From Symbiodinium natans (lineage: Eukaryota > Sar > Dinophyceae > Suessiales > Symbiodiniaceae), in NCBI GenBank assembly GCA_905221605.1, contig CAJNDS010002223.1, forward strand, positions 392,567-405,387: a DNA stretch of 12,821 nt, in the 5' to 3' direction. Shown one piece after another: positions 7,268-12,627 of this stretch (positions are counted from its first letter, which is position 1; every line of letters begins with the position of its first letter). A program made the position numbers and the translations under genes. The notes beneath the pieces are model-generated. The model was not told the origin of the DNA and did no database searches. It was given only the letters and a program-made list of their open reading frames with translations.

Positions 7268-7358
7268 ACCCGAAGCCCGAAACCCGAAACCCTAAACCCT
7301 AAACCCTAAACCCTAAACCCTAAACCCCAAACCCCAAACCCTAAACCCTAAACCCTGA
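7268..7358 (-). repeat. CCCTAAA tract with CCCGAAA edge
   Basis: About 13 units. The left edge carries CCCGAAG and CCCGAAA units; two CCCCAAA units lie in the middle. TTTAGGG reads on the minus strand. Confidence 0.95.
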
Positions 7359-7431
7359 ATGCTGAGATCCTGGACGCGGAAAAAGAAGCGGGCCTCGCTC
7401 CGGCCTCGGGTTCTGGGCTGGGCTCTTGCTT

Positions 7432-7550
7432 GCTCTATGGTTTTTTTGCTTTTAGGGTTTAGGGTTTAGGGTTTAAGGGTTTAGGGTTTAGGGTTTAGGG
7501 TTTAGGGTTTCGGGTTTAGGGTTTCGGGTTTAGGGTTTAGGGTTTAGGGG
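7432..7550 (+). repeat. TTTAGGG tract, copy 1 of a duplicated flank plus array
   Basis: The flank GCTCTATGG plus a T run and GCTTTT leads into about 14 TTTAGGG-type units that include a TTTAAGGG unit and alternating TTTCGGG/TTTAGGG at the right. The same order, GCTCTATGG, T run, CTTTT, array and TTTCGGG alternation, recurs at 7666-7796. Confidence 0.93.
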
Positions 7551-7665
7551 AAGCCCAAGCCTTCTTTCGTTGCTTGGGGTGTAGTTTGTTTGGGAAGTTG
7601 TTCAGGGAGGTGAGTGCATGAGGTGAGAGACAAAGAGCTGCGGGGCGGGCATAGCAAGCCTTCAG

Positions 7666-7796
7666 GCTCTATGGTTTTTTCTTTTGGGGTTTAGGGTTTA
7701 GGGTGTAGGGTTTAGGGTTTAGGGTTTGGGTTTAGGGTTCAGGGATTAGGGATTAGTTTAGGGTTTAGGGTTTCGGGTTTAGGGTTTCGGGTTTAA
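7666..7796 (+). repeat. TTTAGGG tract, copy 2 of a duplicated flank plus array
   Basis: It starts with the same GCTCTATGG-T-run-CTTTT flank as 7432 and is more degenerate internally (GTAGGG, TTTGGG, TTCAGGG, GATTAGGG). It ends with the same TTTCGGG alternation and then two TTTAAGTTAT copies (about 7791-7812). Confidence 0.92.
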
Positions 7797-7861
7797 GTTA
7801 TGTTTAAGTTATTTCAGGCAATGGCCTCTTTATGAAGGTGTGACTGTCAAAATGGCCCGTA

Positions 7862-7941
7862 AGAGTAGCAGATTTGGGCAGAGATGGGAAGAGATTCCGT
7901 AGAGTAACAGATTTGGGAAGAGATTTGGGAAGAGATTCCGT
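7862..7941 (+). repeat. 40-bp tandem duplication
   Basis: Two adjacent copies, 7862-7900 and 7901-7941. Each runs AGAGTARCAGATTTGGG..., ends AGAGATTCCGT, and they differ by a 2-bp indel and two substitutions. A recent local duplication. Confidence 0.88.
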
Positions 7942-7962
7942 ACACATGTTGTTTAGAGGGCT

Positions 7963-8062
7963 TGCCTCTTTAGTTCGAGGGCGTTGGGCAAAGCCCAGTT
8001 ATGACAGGTGGCCTCTTTCAGCTTTGGCCCCCTTTTGTTCAAATACGTGTTTTGGACATTCA
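7963..8062 (+). repeat. 115-bp-period repeat, copy 1
   Basis: It shares with copy 2 the order GCCTCT, TGGGC-AAA-GCCCA mini-hairpin, GGTGGCCTCTTTCA, and CAAATACGTGTTTTGGACAT. A 13-G run (8064-8076) separates the copies. Confidence 0.85.
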
Positions 8063-8077
8063 AGGGGGGGGGGGGGT

Positions 8078-8177
8078 GGCCTCTGTAGTTACATGACTTT
8101 GGGCGAAAGCCCAGTGTTGTGGCGGGTGGCCTCTTTCAACTTTGACCCCTTTTGCTCAAATATGTGTTTGGGACATC
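8078..8177 (+). repeat. 115-bp-period repeat, copy 2
   Basis: Matches copy 1 with scattered substitutions and small indels. The mini-hairpin here is TGGGC-GAAA-GCCCA, with a GNRA-type loop. The 126-codon + frame at 7874-8254 runs through both copies, but the copies are read partly out of phase, so translation conservation is not supported. Confidence 0.85.
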
Positions 8178-8219
8178 GCAGAGCAAGCAGGGTTTTTACC
8201 CAACTCTTCTTGCTCTGCG
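8177..8219. repeat. Perfect 11-bp inverted repeat with nested stem
   Basis: CGCAGAGCAAG (8177-8187) and CTTGCTCTGCG (8209-8219) are exact reverse complements. The 21-nt interior contains GGGTTTTTACCC, which can form a second small stem. It abuts the end of the 115-bp repeat copy 2, so it may mark an element boundary. Confidence 0.85.
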
Positions 8220-8277
8220 AAACGGCTTCACAGCCCCTAAAAAGGGTTGTTTAAGGAAACAGAGATGTTTATCCCTT

Positions 8278-8307
8278 CTGTGCTGGTAACGTAATCGTGG
8301 CTCCATA
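8278..8307 (+). repeat. Inverted repeat arm, partner 8505-8534
   Basis: The 30-bp arm is complementary to 8505-8534 at 28 of 30 positions, with a 197-nt loop. It begins CTGTGCTGGTA. Confidence 0.88.
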
Positions 8308-8351
8308 GGGTGTACAAACGCAAACAACATCATATGCGCTCTTCGCGTTTA

Positions 8352-8422
8352 CACTTTCAGAACACTTTAGAAGTAAAAACATATCCCTCGGAAGTTTGTC
8401 GTATGTCCCCTCCCTTCGTGCT
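8352..8422 (+). repeat. Left arm of foldback, first module
   Basis: CACTTTCAGAACAC (8352-8365) is exactly complementary to 8719-8732. Segment 8401-8422 is complementary to 8697-8718 at 21 of 22, and 8391-8414 to 8650-8673 at 22 of 24. This module is followed by a shorter direct copy at 8442. Confidence 0.88.
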
Positions 8423-8443
8423 AGGGCCTGGTGAGGGCCCTAG
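8421..8443. repeat. 8-bp hairpin CTAGGGCC / GGCCCTAG
   Basis: Perfect 8-bp arms (8421-8428, 8436-8443) with a 7-nt loop, located between the two direct module copies. Confidence 0.8.
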
Positions 8444-8483
8444 AAGTTTGTCGTATGTCCCTTCGTGCTCCTAGGGTGAGGGC
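8442..8483 (+). repeat. Second direct copy of the left-arm module
   Basis: Repeats GAAGTTTGTCGTATGTCCC and TTCGTGCT from 8391 with a small internal deletion, then AGGGTGAGGG. Tandem duplication with period about 53 bp. Confidence 0.85.
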
Positions 8484-8562
8484 CGTTTTAAAGTGCAGGC
8501 GGGGTATGGGGCCACGATTACGATACCAGCACAGGCTTTTGGAACCGTTTTAAAACGCAGGT
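8483..8562 (+). repeat. CCGTTTTAAA direct repeat pair plus inverted arm
   Basis: CCGTTTTAAAGTGCAGG (8483) and CCGTTTTAAAACGCAGG (8545) flank the 8505-8534 arm, which pairs with 8278-8307. The inverted and direct repeats are interleaved rather than simply nested. Confidence 0.82.
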
Positions 8563-8572
8563 TGGCCTTATG

Positions 8573-8645
8573 TAGGGTTTAGGGTTTAGGGTTTAGGGTT
8601 TAGGGCTTAGGGCTTAGGGTTTAGGGTTTAGGTTAGGGTTTAGGG
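8573..8645 (+). repeat. TTTAGGG tract, about 10 copies
   Basis: Mostly perfect, with two CTTAGGG units and one TTAGGG. It lies in the loop of the large inverted structure 8352-8732. Confidence 0.96.
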
Positions 8646-8649
8646 CGAC

Positions 8650-8732
8650 GGGAGGGGACGTGCGACAAACTTCAAGCGCCCCCACCAAACCCTGCGAGCA
8701 CAAAGGGAGGGGACATACGTGTTCTGAAAGTG
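8650..8732 (-). repeat. Right arm of foldback, two inverted modules
   Basis: Reverse-complement copies of the left-arm module occur twice, at 8650-8673 and 8697-8718, then GTGTTCTGAAAGTG (8719-8732) closes the structure. Two modules on each side of the telomeric tract imply duplication before or after inversion. Confidence 0.87.
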
Positions 8733-8733
8733 C

Positions 8734-8894
8734 GGTCCCCAAAACGCGGGTGCTATTTGAGTACGCTCGGTCCCCAATAAGCAGGATGCTGGTTGAACAC
8801 GCTCGGTCCCCATAACTTGGGTGCTATTTGAGTACGCTCGGTCCCCGTAAAGCAGGATGTCCCCAAAACTTGGGCCCTATTGGAGTAAGCTCGG
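8734..8894 (+). repeat. Alternating A/B 35/36-bp tandem repeat
   Basis: Units begin GGTCCCC at 8734, 8769, 8805 and 8840. A units continue to GGGTGCTATTTGAGTACGCTC; B units have AAGCAGGATGCTGG in that position. The order is A-B-A-B, the last B being truncated at AGCAGGATG and joined to a further A-like unit (8860-8894). The higher-order period is about 71 bp. Confidence 0.9.
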
Positions 8895-9018
8895 ACTGAC
8901 CCCCCCCTCCGACTCCCCCCTAATTCAAAATGTGTTGTGTATTATGGAGTGGACTCGGGGGACTTACTGGAAGGTACTTTATTACTGGGTTGTATCTACT
9001 TCAGAGGCCAAAGGGAGG

Positions 9019-9213
9019 CCCTGGAACAGTTCTGGTTTGTTCCGGGTACGGTCAGACAGTGTCAAGACAACATGCCCTGGAACAGTTCTGGTCTGTTCTG
9101 GAGCAGAAGACCAGGCGCCAGAACAGTTCCAGAACTGTTCTGGAACTGTTCCGCCTTGTTTCGGGATTCAGCACCATTTACGTATTCCCCGGAACTGTTC
9201 TGGTTTGTTCTGG
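9019..9213. repeat. CTGGAACAGTTCTGG repeat family, both orientations
   Basis: Direct copies lie at 9019-9045, 9075-9101 and 9187-9213 (CCCTGGAACAGTTCTGG or CCCCGGAACTGTTCTGG, then TYTGTTCYGG). A compact cluster at 9118-9152 carries CCAGAACAGTTCC and its complements; 9118-9130 is an exact inverted match of 9190-9202. All three + frames stay open here (8857-9290), giving LEQFW, NSSGLF and GTVLVCSG peptides. That is expected from one repeated DNA word and does not indicate a gene. Confidence 0.88.
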
Positions 9214-9235
9214 AGCATATGAAAACAAGGTTGTT

Positions 9236-9538
9236 TTTCTTATTATCTTCTGATGTTTTGCATAGTTTTTTGTACTTGTTATTTTGGTGATTTTTTTCTA
9301 TATATATATTATATATATATATATATATATTATATCACTGTTATGTTGCTATATTGTTATTTTGTTGTATTCTTATCGTGTTATTATAACTTATTTTGTT
9401 GTCTTGTTATCGTGTTATTTTGTTATATTGCTATGTTGCGATATTGCTGTAATGTTATATGGTTTTATACTTATCTCACTATAGTCTTCTGTTGTTATAT
9501 TCTACTATTGTATTATTCATAAATTATATAATTGTAAA
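9236..9538. repeat. AT-rich block with TA microsatellite and TGTTAT-like repeats
   Basis: An interrupted TA run (9299-9335) is followed by about 120 bp of degenerate TGTTAT/TGTTGT/TATCGTGTTATT words, poor in C on the + strand. Two Tyr/Ile/Leu-rich + frames (9253-9522, 9284-9484) are translations of these simple repeats. The composition changes abruptly at 9538 to GC-rich sequence. Confidence 0.92.
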
Positions 9539-9620
9539 CGCTTGCGCGCGCCGCCTCGGCAGCCGGGCCGGCCCCAGGACAGGAAAGGAGGAAAGAGGGT
9601 TTCGCAGGAAGGAAGGGCAG

Positions 9621-9716
9621 AGGGGGGGGTGGGGGGGGGGTGGGGGGGGGGGGTGGGGGGGGGGTGGGTGGGGGGGGGGGTGGGGGGTGGGGGGGGTGGG
9701 GGGGGGGGGGGGGGGT

Positions 9717-9754
<38 letters not shown>

Positions 9755-9781
9755 GGGGGCAGGGTGGGGGTGGGGGGAGGG
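9621..9781 (+). repeat. Near-pure G tract with single-T interruptions
   Basis: From 9622 to 9769 the + strand contains only G and T. The longest G runs are 37 (9717-9753) and 18 (9698-9715). It has many possible G-quadruplex registers. The exact length of such runs is unreliable in most sequencing. The Gly-rich + frames and Pro-rich minus frames over 9459-9938 are translations of this tract. A further G8 pair lies at 9833-9854. Confidence 0.93.
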
Positions 9782-9926
9782 TTTTGAGGCACTCCCCCTG
9801 TAAGAGCCGGTTTGCAGCTCCTCCAAGCGATTGGGGGGGGTCCCACGGGGGGGGTGTCTGCTTGTTCCAGACGCTTCTCGGCAGGAAGCCGAGGCGAATT
9901 ACATGATTCACAACATGGACATTTTG

Positions 9927-10014
9927 CTCAGGGGACAAAGAGTATCTAAAGGAGTTCTAAGGTCTATAAGTCTATAGCTTACATAGGCTATATAGGCTTT
10001 AGGCCTATCCTGCC
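9927..10014 (+). repeat. Direct repeat, copy 1 (88 bp)
   Basis: Starts CTCAGGGGACA, contains GGAGTTCTAA and GTCTATAAGT, ends CTATCCTGCC. The interior has TATAGC/GCTATA and ATAGGC-TTTAG-GCCTAT (9992-10008) palindromes missing from copy 2. Confidence 0.88.
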
Positions 10015-10030
10015 TCTGGGATGACGGAAG

Positions 10031-10075
10031 CCCTCTCCGGCGCGCTTTTGGCTCACGAAAGTGCGCCGGGGAGGG
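10031..10075 (+). repeat. 18-bp hairpin with G-U pairs
   Basis: CCCTCTCCGGCGCGCTTT (10031-10048) pairs with AAAGTGCGCCGGGGAGGG (10058-10075) over all 18 positions, two of them G-T. The loop is the 9-nt TGGCTCACG. As + strand RNA both wobbles would be G-U pairs; on the minus strand they become A-C mismatches. The stem is GC-rich and placed exactly between the two direct repeats. It could be a structured RNA, a precursor hairpin, or the centre of a non-autonomous element. No known RNA family is recognised. Confidence 0.85.
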
Positions 10076-10084
10076 TTCTGCTGT

Positions 10085-10156
10085 CTCAGGGGACAGTGGG
10101 TATCCAAAAAGGAGTTCTAAAGTCTATAAGTGTCTAGGCTATAGGTCTATCCTGCC
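10085..10156 (+). repeat. Direct repeat, copy 2 (72 bp)
   Basis: Same order as copy 1 (CTCAGGGGACA, GGAGTTCTAA, GTCTATAAGT, CTATCCTGCC) with internal deletions in the TATA-rich part. Confidence 0.88.
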
Positions 10157-10193
10157 ACCTCAAGCCCAGTGAAGAACCCACAGAACCCTCCCT

Positions 10194-10258
10194 AAAACCT
10201 AAACCCTAAACACTGAACCCTAAACCCTGAACCCTGAACCCTAAACCTGAAATCCTGA
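10194..10258 (-). repeat. Degenerate CCCTAAA/CCCTGAA tract
   Basis: About nine units mixing CCCTAAA, CCCTGAA, CACTGAA and ATCCTGAA. It decays to the right into sequence that remains CCT/GAA-rich until about 10290. Confidence 0.85.
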
Positions 10259-10299
10259 AGCCGCCAACCTCAAGCCTGAAATCCTGCAACCCCCCACAA

Positions 10300-10479
10300 A
10301 CCCGGCGCCCGAAGACCCCCTGGGTCCTTGATAAGGGGACTGCGCCCGCCAAGCCCTCAGCCTGCGACTCCAGGGGGAAAACTGGGCTTCCTCTGGGCTC
10401 CCCACAGAACTTTCAGAATAATTCAGCATCATTCAGAGTCCCCCGAGCCCGGGTAGGCCCCCACAACATGGTAACGACA
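10300..10479 (+). CDS. Candidate exon, unrecognised
   Basis: The frame is open from 10231 to a TAA at 10480. In the 26 codons from 10300 the third position is G or C in 22, against about 65 percent GC in the first two positions. The peptide includes TRRPKTPWVLDKGTAPAKPS and then a Ser/Asn/Gln-rich part. GGTAGGC at 10452 could be a splice donor, which would shorten the exon to about 10452. There is no start codon. Minus-strand frames at 10241-10432 and 10413-10610 overlap and lack this bias as far as I checked. No homologue is recognised. Confidence 0.3.
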
Positions 10480-10610
10480 TAAGGAACCCCATGGGTTGCT
10501 CTGAAAAGCTTGGGGGCACCTGAGGGTGGCTCTCGGGGGTGCCCTAAGCCATACTCTCCCCAAACGGCCTTCGGGTTCAGATGCCTTTTGGCAAAATTGC
10601 GATCTTTCAC

Positions 10611-10648
10611 GGTTTAGGGTTTAGGGTTTAGGGTTTAGGGCTTAGGGT
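10611..10648 (+). repeat. TTTAGGG tract, about 5 copies
   Basis: Perfect units with a terminal CTTAGGG, entered as CACGGTTTAGGG and left into TCTGGC. Decayed CCCCAAACCCTCCAGAACCCTGAA follows on the right in opposite orientation. Confidence 0.95.
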
Positions 10649-10744
10649 CTGGCTCTAACCCCAAACCCTCCAGAACCCTGAACTTGGTTCGGCGCTCGGG
10701 TCGGGGCATGGTTTGTCCAGGCTGCAGCTTGTGGGCTTTAGACA

Positions 10745-10867
10745 ATGTCATCCGGAGAGAAATATGAGAAATATGCCCTGTCTCCTAAACCTTACGACGC
10801 CGTAGCTGTTTTGCCTTTAGAGCCTAACACCCAGAGTCCCAAAGCTGCTGACTCACTGGAGCCATAG
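10745..10867 (+). CDS. Candidate small ORF or first exon, 40 codons
   Basis: An ATG at 10745 (context GACAATGTC) opens 40 codons to TAG at 10865, between two TTTAGGG tracts. The peptide starts MSSGEKYEKYALSPKPYDA: hydrophilic, with Tyr, Lys, Pro and Glu. It has no signal peptide or membrane segment. Third-position GC is only 18 of 40, so codon bias does not support it; amino-acid composition is the main argument. An AG precedes it at 10740-10741. Confidence 0.22.
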   Translation: MSSGEKYEKYALSPKPYDAVAVLPLEPNTQSPKAADSLEP

Positions 10868-10871
10868 GAGA

Positions 10872-10933
10872 CAGGGTTTAGGGTTTAGGGTTTAGGGTTT
10901 AGGGTTTAGGGTTTAGGGTTTAGGGTTTAGGGT
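10872..10933 (+). repeat. TTTAGGG tract, about 9 copies
   Basis: Perfect units from GAGACAGGGTTTAGGG to GGGTCTGAC. The exit TAGGGTCTG matches that of the 10611-10648 tract. Confidence 0.97.
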
Positions 10934-10937
10934 CTGA

Positions 10938-11066
10938 CACGTTGCCCCAAGCCCGGTTGAGGGCGCAGAACTGAGGACGAAAGGGACGCAGAGATACCAA
11001 GAAGCCTTCAAGTATCTTCAAACCCCGAAAGCCAAAGCTGAGCCTTGTGACTGTCTGCGGCCCTAA
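10938..11066 (+). CDS. Weak candidate coding segment
   Basis: The frame runs from after TGA (10935) to TAA (11064), filling the spacer between TTTAGGG and CCCTAAA tracts. The peptide includes RYQEAFKYLQTPKAKAEPC. About a third of codons begin with G and few with T; third-position GC is about 23 of 40. There is no ATG and no recognised family. Confidence 0.2.
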   Translation, partial: HVAPSPVEGAELRTKGTQRYQEAFKYLQTPKAKAEPCDCLRP

Positions 11067-11323
11067 CCCGAAACCCTAAACCCTGAGCCCTAAACCTTAA
11101 ACCCTAAACCCTAAACCCTAAACCCTAAACCCTAAACCCTGAGCCCTAAACCTTAAACCCTAAACCCTAAACCCTAAACCCTAAACCCTAAACCCTAAAC
11201 CCTAAACCCTAAACCCGAAACCCTAAACCCTAAACCCTAAACCCTAAACCCTAAACCCTAAACCCTAAACCCTAAACCCTAAACCCTAAACCCGAAACCC
11301 TAAACCCTAAACCCTAAACCCTA
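11061..11323 (-). repeat. CCCTAAA tract, about 37 copies, with higher-order pattern
   Basis: The longest continuous CCCTAAA tract in the window. A CCCTGAG, CCCTAAA, CCTTAAA variant triplet occurs at 11081 and again at 11137 (56 bp, eight units, later). CCCGAAA occurs at 11067, 11214 and 11291 (the last two 77 bp, eleven units, apart). The pattern fits unequal exchange or slippage of multi-unit blocks. Confidence 0.98.
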
Positions 11324-11326
11324 CTT

Positions 11327-11452
11327 AACAACTTCGCGAAGAATGGAGAGGCCATCAACTTCACCTCCACGATCTCCTTCGCACTCTGCCCTGGCTGCGG
11401 CCTGCACGGGGATGCCCCGGCGTTGGGCCAGCGGCTGGGCTGGGGTTGTCGG
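11327..11452 (+). CDS. Candidate exon with strong codon bias
   Basis: This is the best coding signature in the window. In the frame open from 11318 to TAG at 11462, 35 of 42 codons end in G or C. In the first 25 codons third-position GC is 22 of 25, while the first two positions are about 44 percent GC. The peptide includes AINFTSTISFALCPGCGLH, with a CPGC pair of cysteines that could bind metal but is too short to assign. The spacer lies between a CCCTAAA tract and a TTTAGGG tract. There is no ATG, so this would be an internal exon or a captured fragment. The family is unknown. Confidence 0.38.
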
Positions 11453-11527
11453 TTTAGGGTTTAGGGTTTAGGGCTCAGGGTTTAGGGTTTAGGGTTTGGG
11501 GTTTAGGGTTTAGGGTTTATTTAGGGT
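11451..11527 (+). repeat. TTTAGGG tract, about 11 copies
   Basis: Entered as GTCGGTTTAGGG. It includes CTCAGGG and TTTGGGG variants and one 4-bp insertion (TTTATTTAGGG) before it ends near GTGTTTTTTGCGGGG. Confidence 0.95.
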
Positions 11528-12226
11528 GTTTTTTGCGGGGGGTTTAGGGGCATCTAGGGGGAGTCCATGAGGGTTTAGCACCCCAACTCTTCACACGTGT
11601 TCACTCAAGAACTCAACACATTCAAGTCTTCTGAGCCCCCCAAATCGGCTGAGCGACAAGGATGGCGCTCATCCGCGATGCTATGTTCCACCCGGACCCT
11701 CGACTGATCGATTGAGCATAGAGCTCAGGACTTCGCAGGGCTTGGAAACCTAGGCTGCTTGGAACATGCGACTCCTGTTTCCATCCCTTCGCTTGTCTTC
11801 ATCTCTTTTAGGCGGATGCTACTGAGCTCTGAAAGTGGGGGTGTCATGTAGACGAGTCGGTTAAACCGAGACCCAGGAGCGCTATGGCTACCAGCCACGC
11901 AACAACTTGGCGGACAACTACCGGCGGCGGTGGGCTTCCCGCTTGCGCTAGTCCTGAAGGTTGTGGCGAGTCGTAGGGGTTGAGGCTTCAAGGAGCCAAG
12001 AAGGACACAAGGGCCCCATTGCGCAGAGTCAATGCAATACCTCAGAGGGTCTTTGCTGGGGTGGTGGCGTGTCTTGACTCAAAGGTCGTTCTGGTGTGTC
12101 CGCAGAGCCCTGGGCTCTAGATGCTCCGAAAAATCGAACATCGAAGACTGAAATCCTCCGCGCTGGTGCTCTGCATCCCTGCCATCCCCTGCCCTGGAAG
12201 CCCTCCACCATCTCCTAGACCCCCCT
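11528..12226. other. Long spacer with small ORFs and a splice-acceptor-like tract
   Basis: The longest stretch free of telomere tracts in the right part. A 17-codon + ORF at 11662-11715 (peptide MALIRDAMFHPDPRLID) has a strong AAGGATGG start context. A minus frame of 88 codons (11725-11991) and another of 60 (12029-12211) show no recognisable motif. I cannot choose a strand with confidence. Decayed GGTTTAGGG-like words occur at 11540-11578. Confidence 0.35.
11772..11811 (+). other. Candidate 3' splice site (polypyrimidine tract plus AG)
   Basis: Of the 38 bases 11772-11809, 33 are pyrimidines, ending CTCTTTTAG at 11811. This is the most convincing acceptor-like site seen on either strand. 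The following + frame (from 11813) stays open only about 12 codons to a TAG, so an exon here would be short or would end at one of the nearby GT dinucleotides. Confidence 0.3.
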
Positions 12227-12271
12227 ACACCCTAAACCTATGCCCTAAACCGCCCTAAACCCCAAGCCCTG
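12227..12271 (-). repeat. Decayed CCCTAAA tract
   Basis: Three to four recognisable CCCTAAAC units separated by TATG, CG and similar bases, ending CCCCAAGCCCTGCC. Confidence 0.75.
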
Positions 12272-12438
12272 CCAAGGTTAATAGCTTCAACACAGCCAAC
12301 GATGTCCCTTGGCAGCCATTGGAAACAAGGCGAGAACCCATGGACCGGCTGACAGGGTTTTTTTCAGCGTTTTCAGCGGCATCTCTGCATTCTCCCCACA
12401 CCATTCCGTGATCCCAGTCCTGGGCGGGAACAAAGAAA
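12272..12438. other. Spacer, nothing recognised
   Basis: Short mixed sequence between a CCCTAAA remnant and a TTTAGGG tract. An eight-T run lies near 12357. No convincing open frame or structure was seen. Confidence 0.5.
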
Positions 12439-12523
12439 GGTTTAGGGTTTAGGGTTTAGGGTTTAGGGTTTGGGGTTTGGGGTTTAGGGTTTAGGGTTTA
12501 GGGTTTAGGGTTAGGGTTTAGGG
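12439..12523 (+). repeat. TTTAGGG tract, about 12 copies
   Basis: Perfect apart from two TTTGGGG units and one TTAGGG. Leaves into TCCATC. Confidence 0.97.
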
Positions 12524-12546
12524 TCCATCTTTTGCTTTATCCGATT

Positions 12547-12627
12547 TCCGAGGCCATGGACTTGAAGGCCAAGTTCTTCGACCGCTACAACTCAGAACGG
12601 GCCCCAGCCAGGAGAGTGTATGGTTGA
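12547..12627 (+). CDS. Candidate exon or small ORF with strong codon bias
   Basis: The frame is open from 12502 to TGA at 12625. The first 15 codons from 12547 all end in G or C, while their first two positions are only about one third GC, a sharp coding-like contrast; 20 of all 26 codons end in G or C. An ATG at 12556 sits in good context (GAGGCCATGG) with peptide MDLKAKFFDRYNSERAPA. A pyrimidine-rich stretch (12528-12549) ending in CCGAG precedes it. A possible donor is GTGTAT at 12616. It lies between two TTTAGGG tracts. The family is not recognised. Confidence 0.36.
   Translation, partial: SEAMDLKAKFFDRYNSERAPARRVYG

Noticed and set aside
7874-8254. 126-codon + frame covering the duplicated 115-bp repeats
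   Set aside because: The two repeat copies are read partly in different phase and their substitutions are not preferentially silent, so the frame is probably incidental.
9019-9213. Resemblance of GGAACA/TGTTCT words to steroid receptor response elements
   Set aside because: The half-sites come from a tandem repeat word, and the likely organism groups lack nuclear steroid receptors.
8857-9290. Three overlapping + frames of 107-121 codons
   Set aside because: They are the three translations of the same GAACAGTTC repeat family; no single frame is favoured.
9253-9522. Tyr/Ile/Leu-rich + frames resembling a membrane protein
   Set aside because: They are translations of TA and TGTTAT simple repeats.
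9459-9938. Poly-Gly and poly-Pro frames
   Set aside because: Artefacts of the G tract at 9621-9781.
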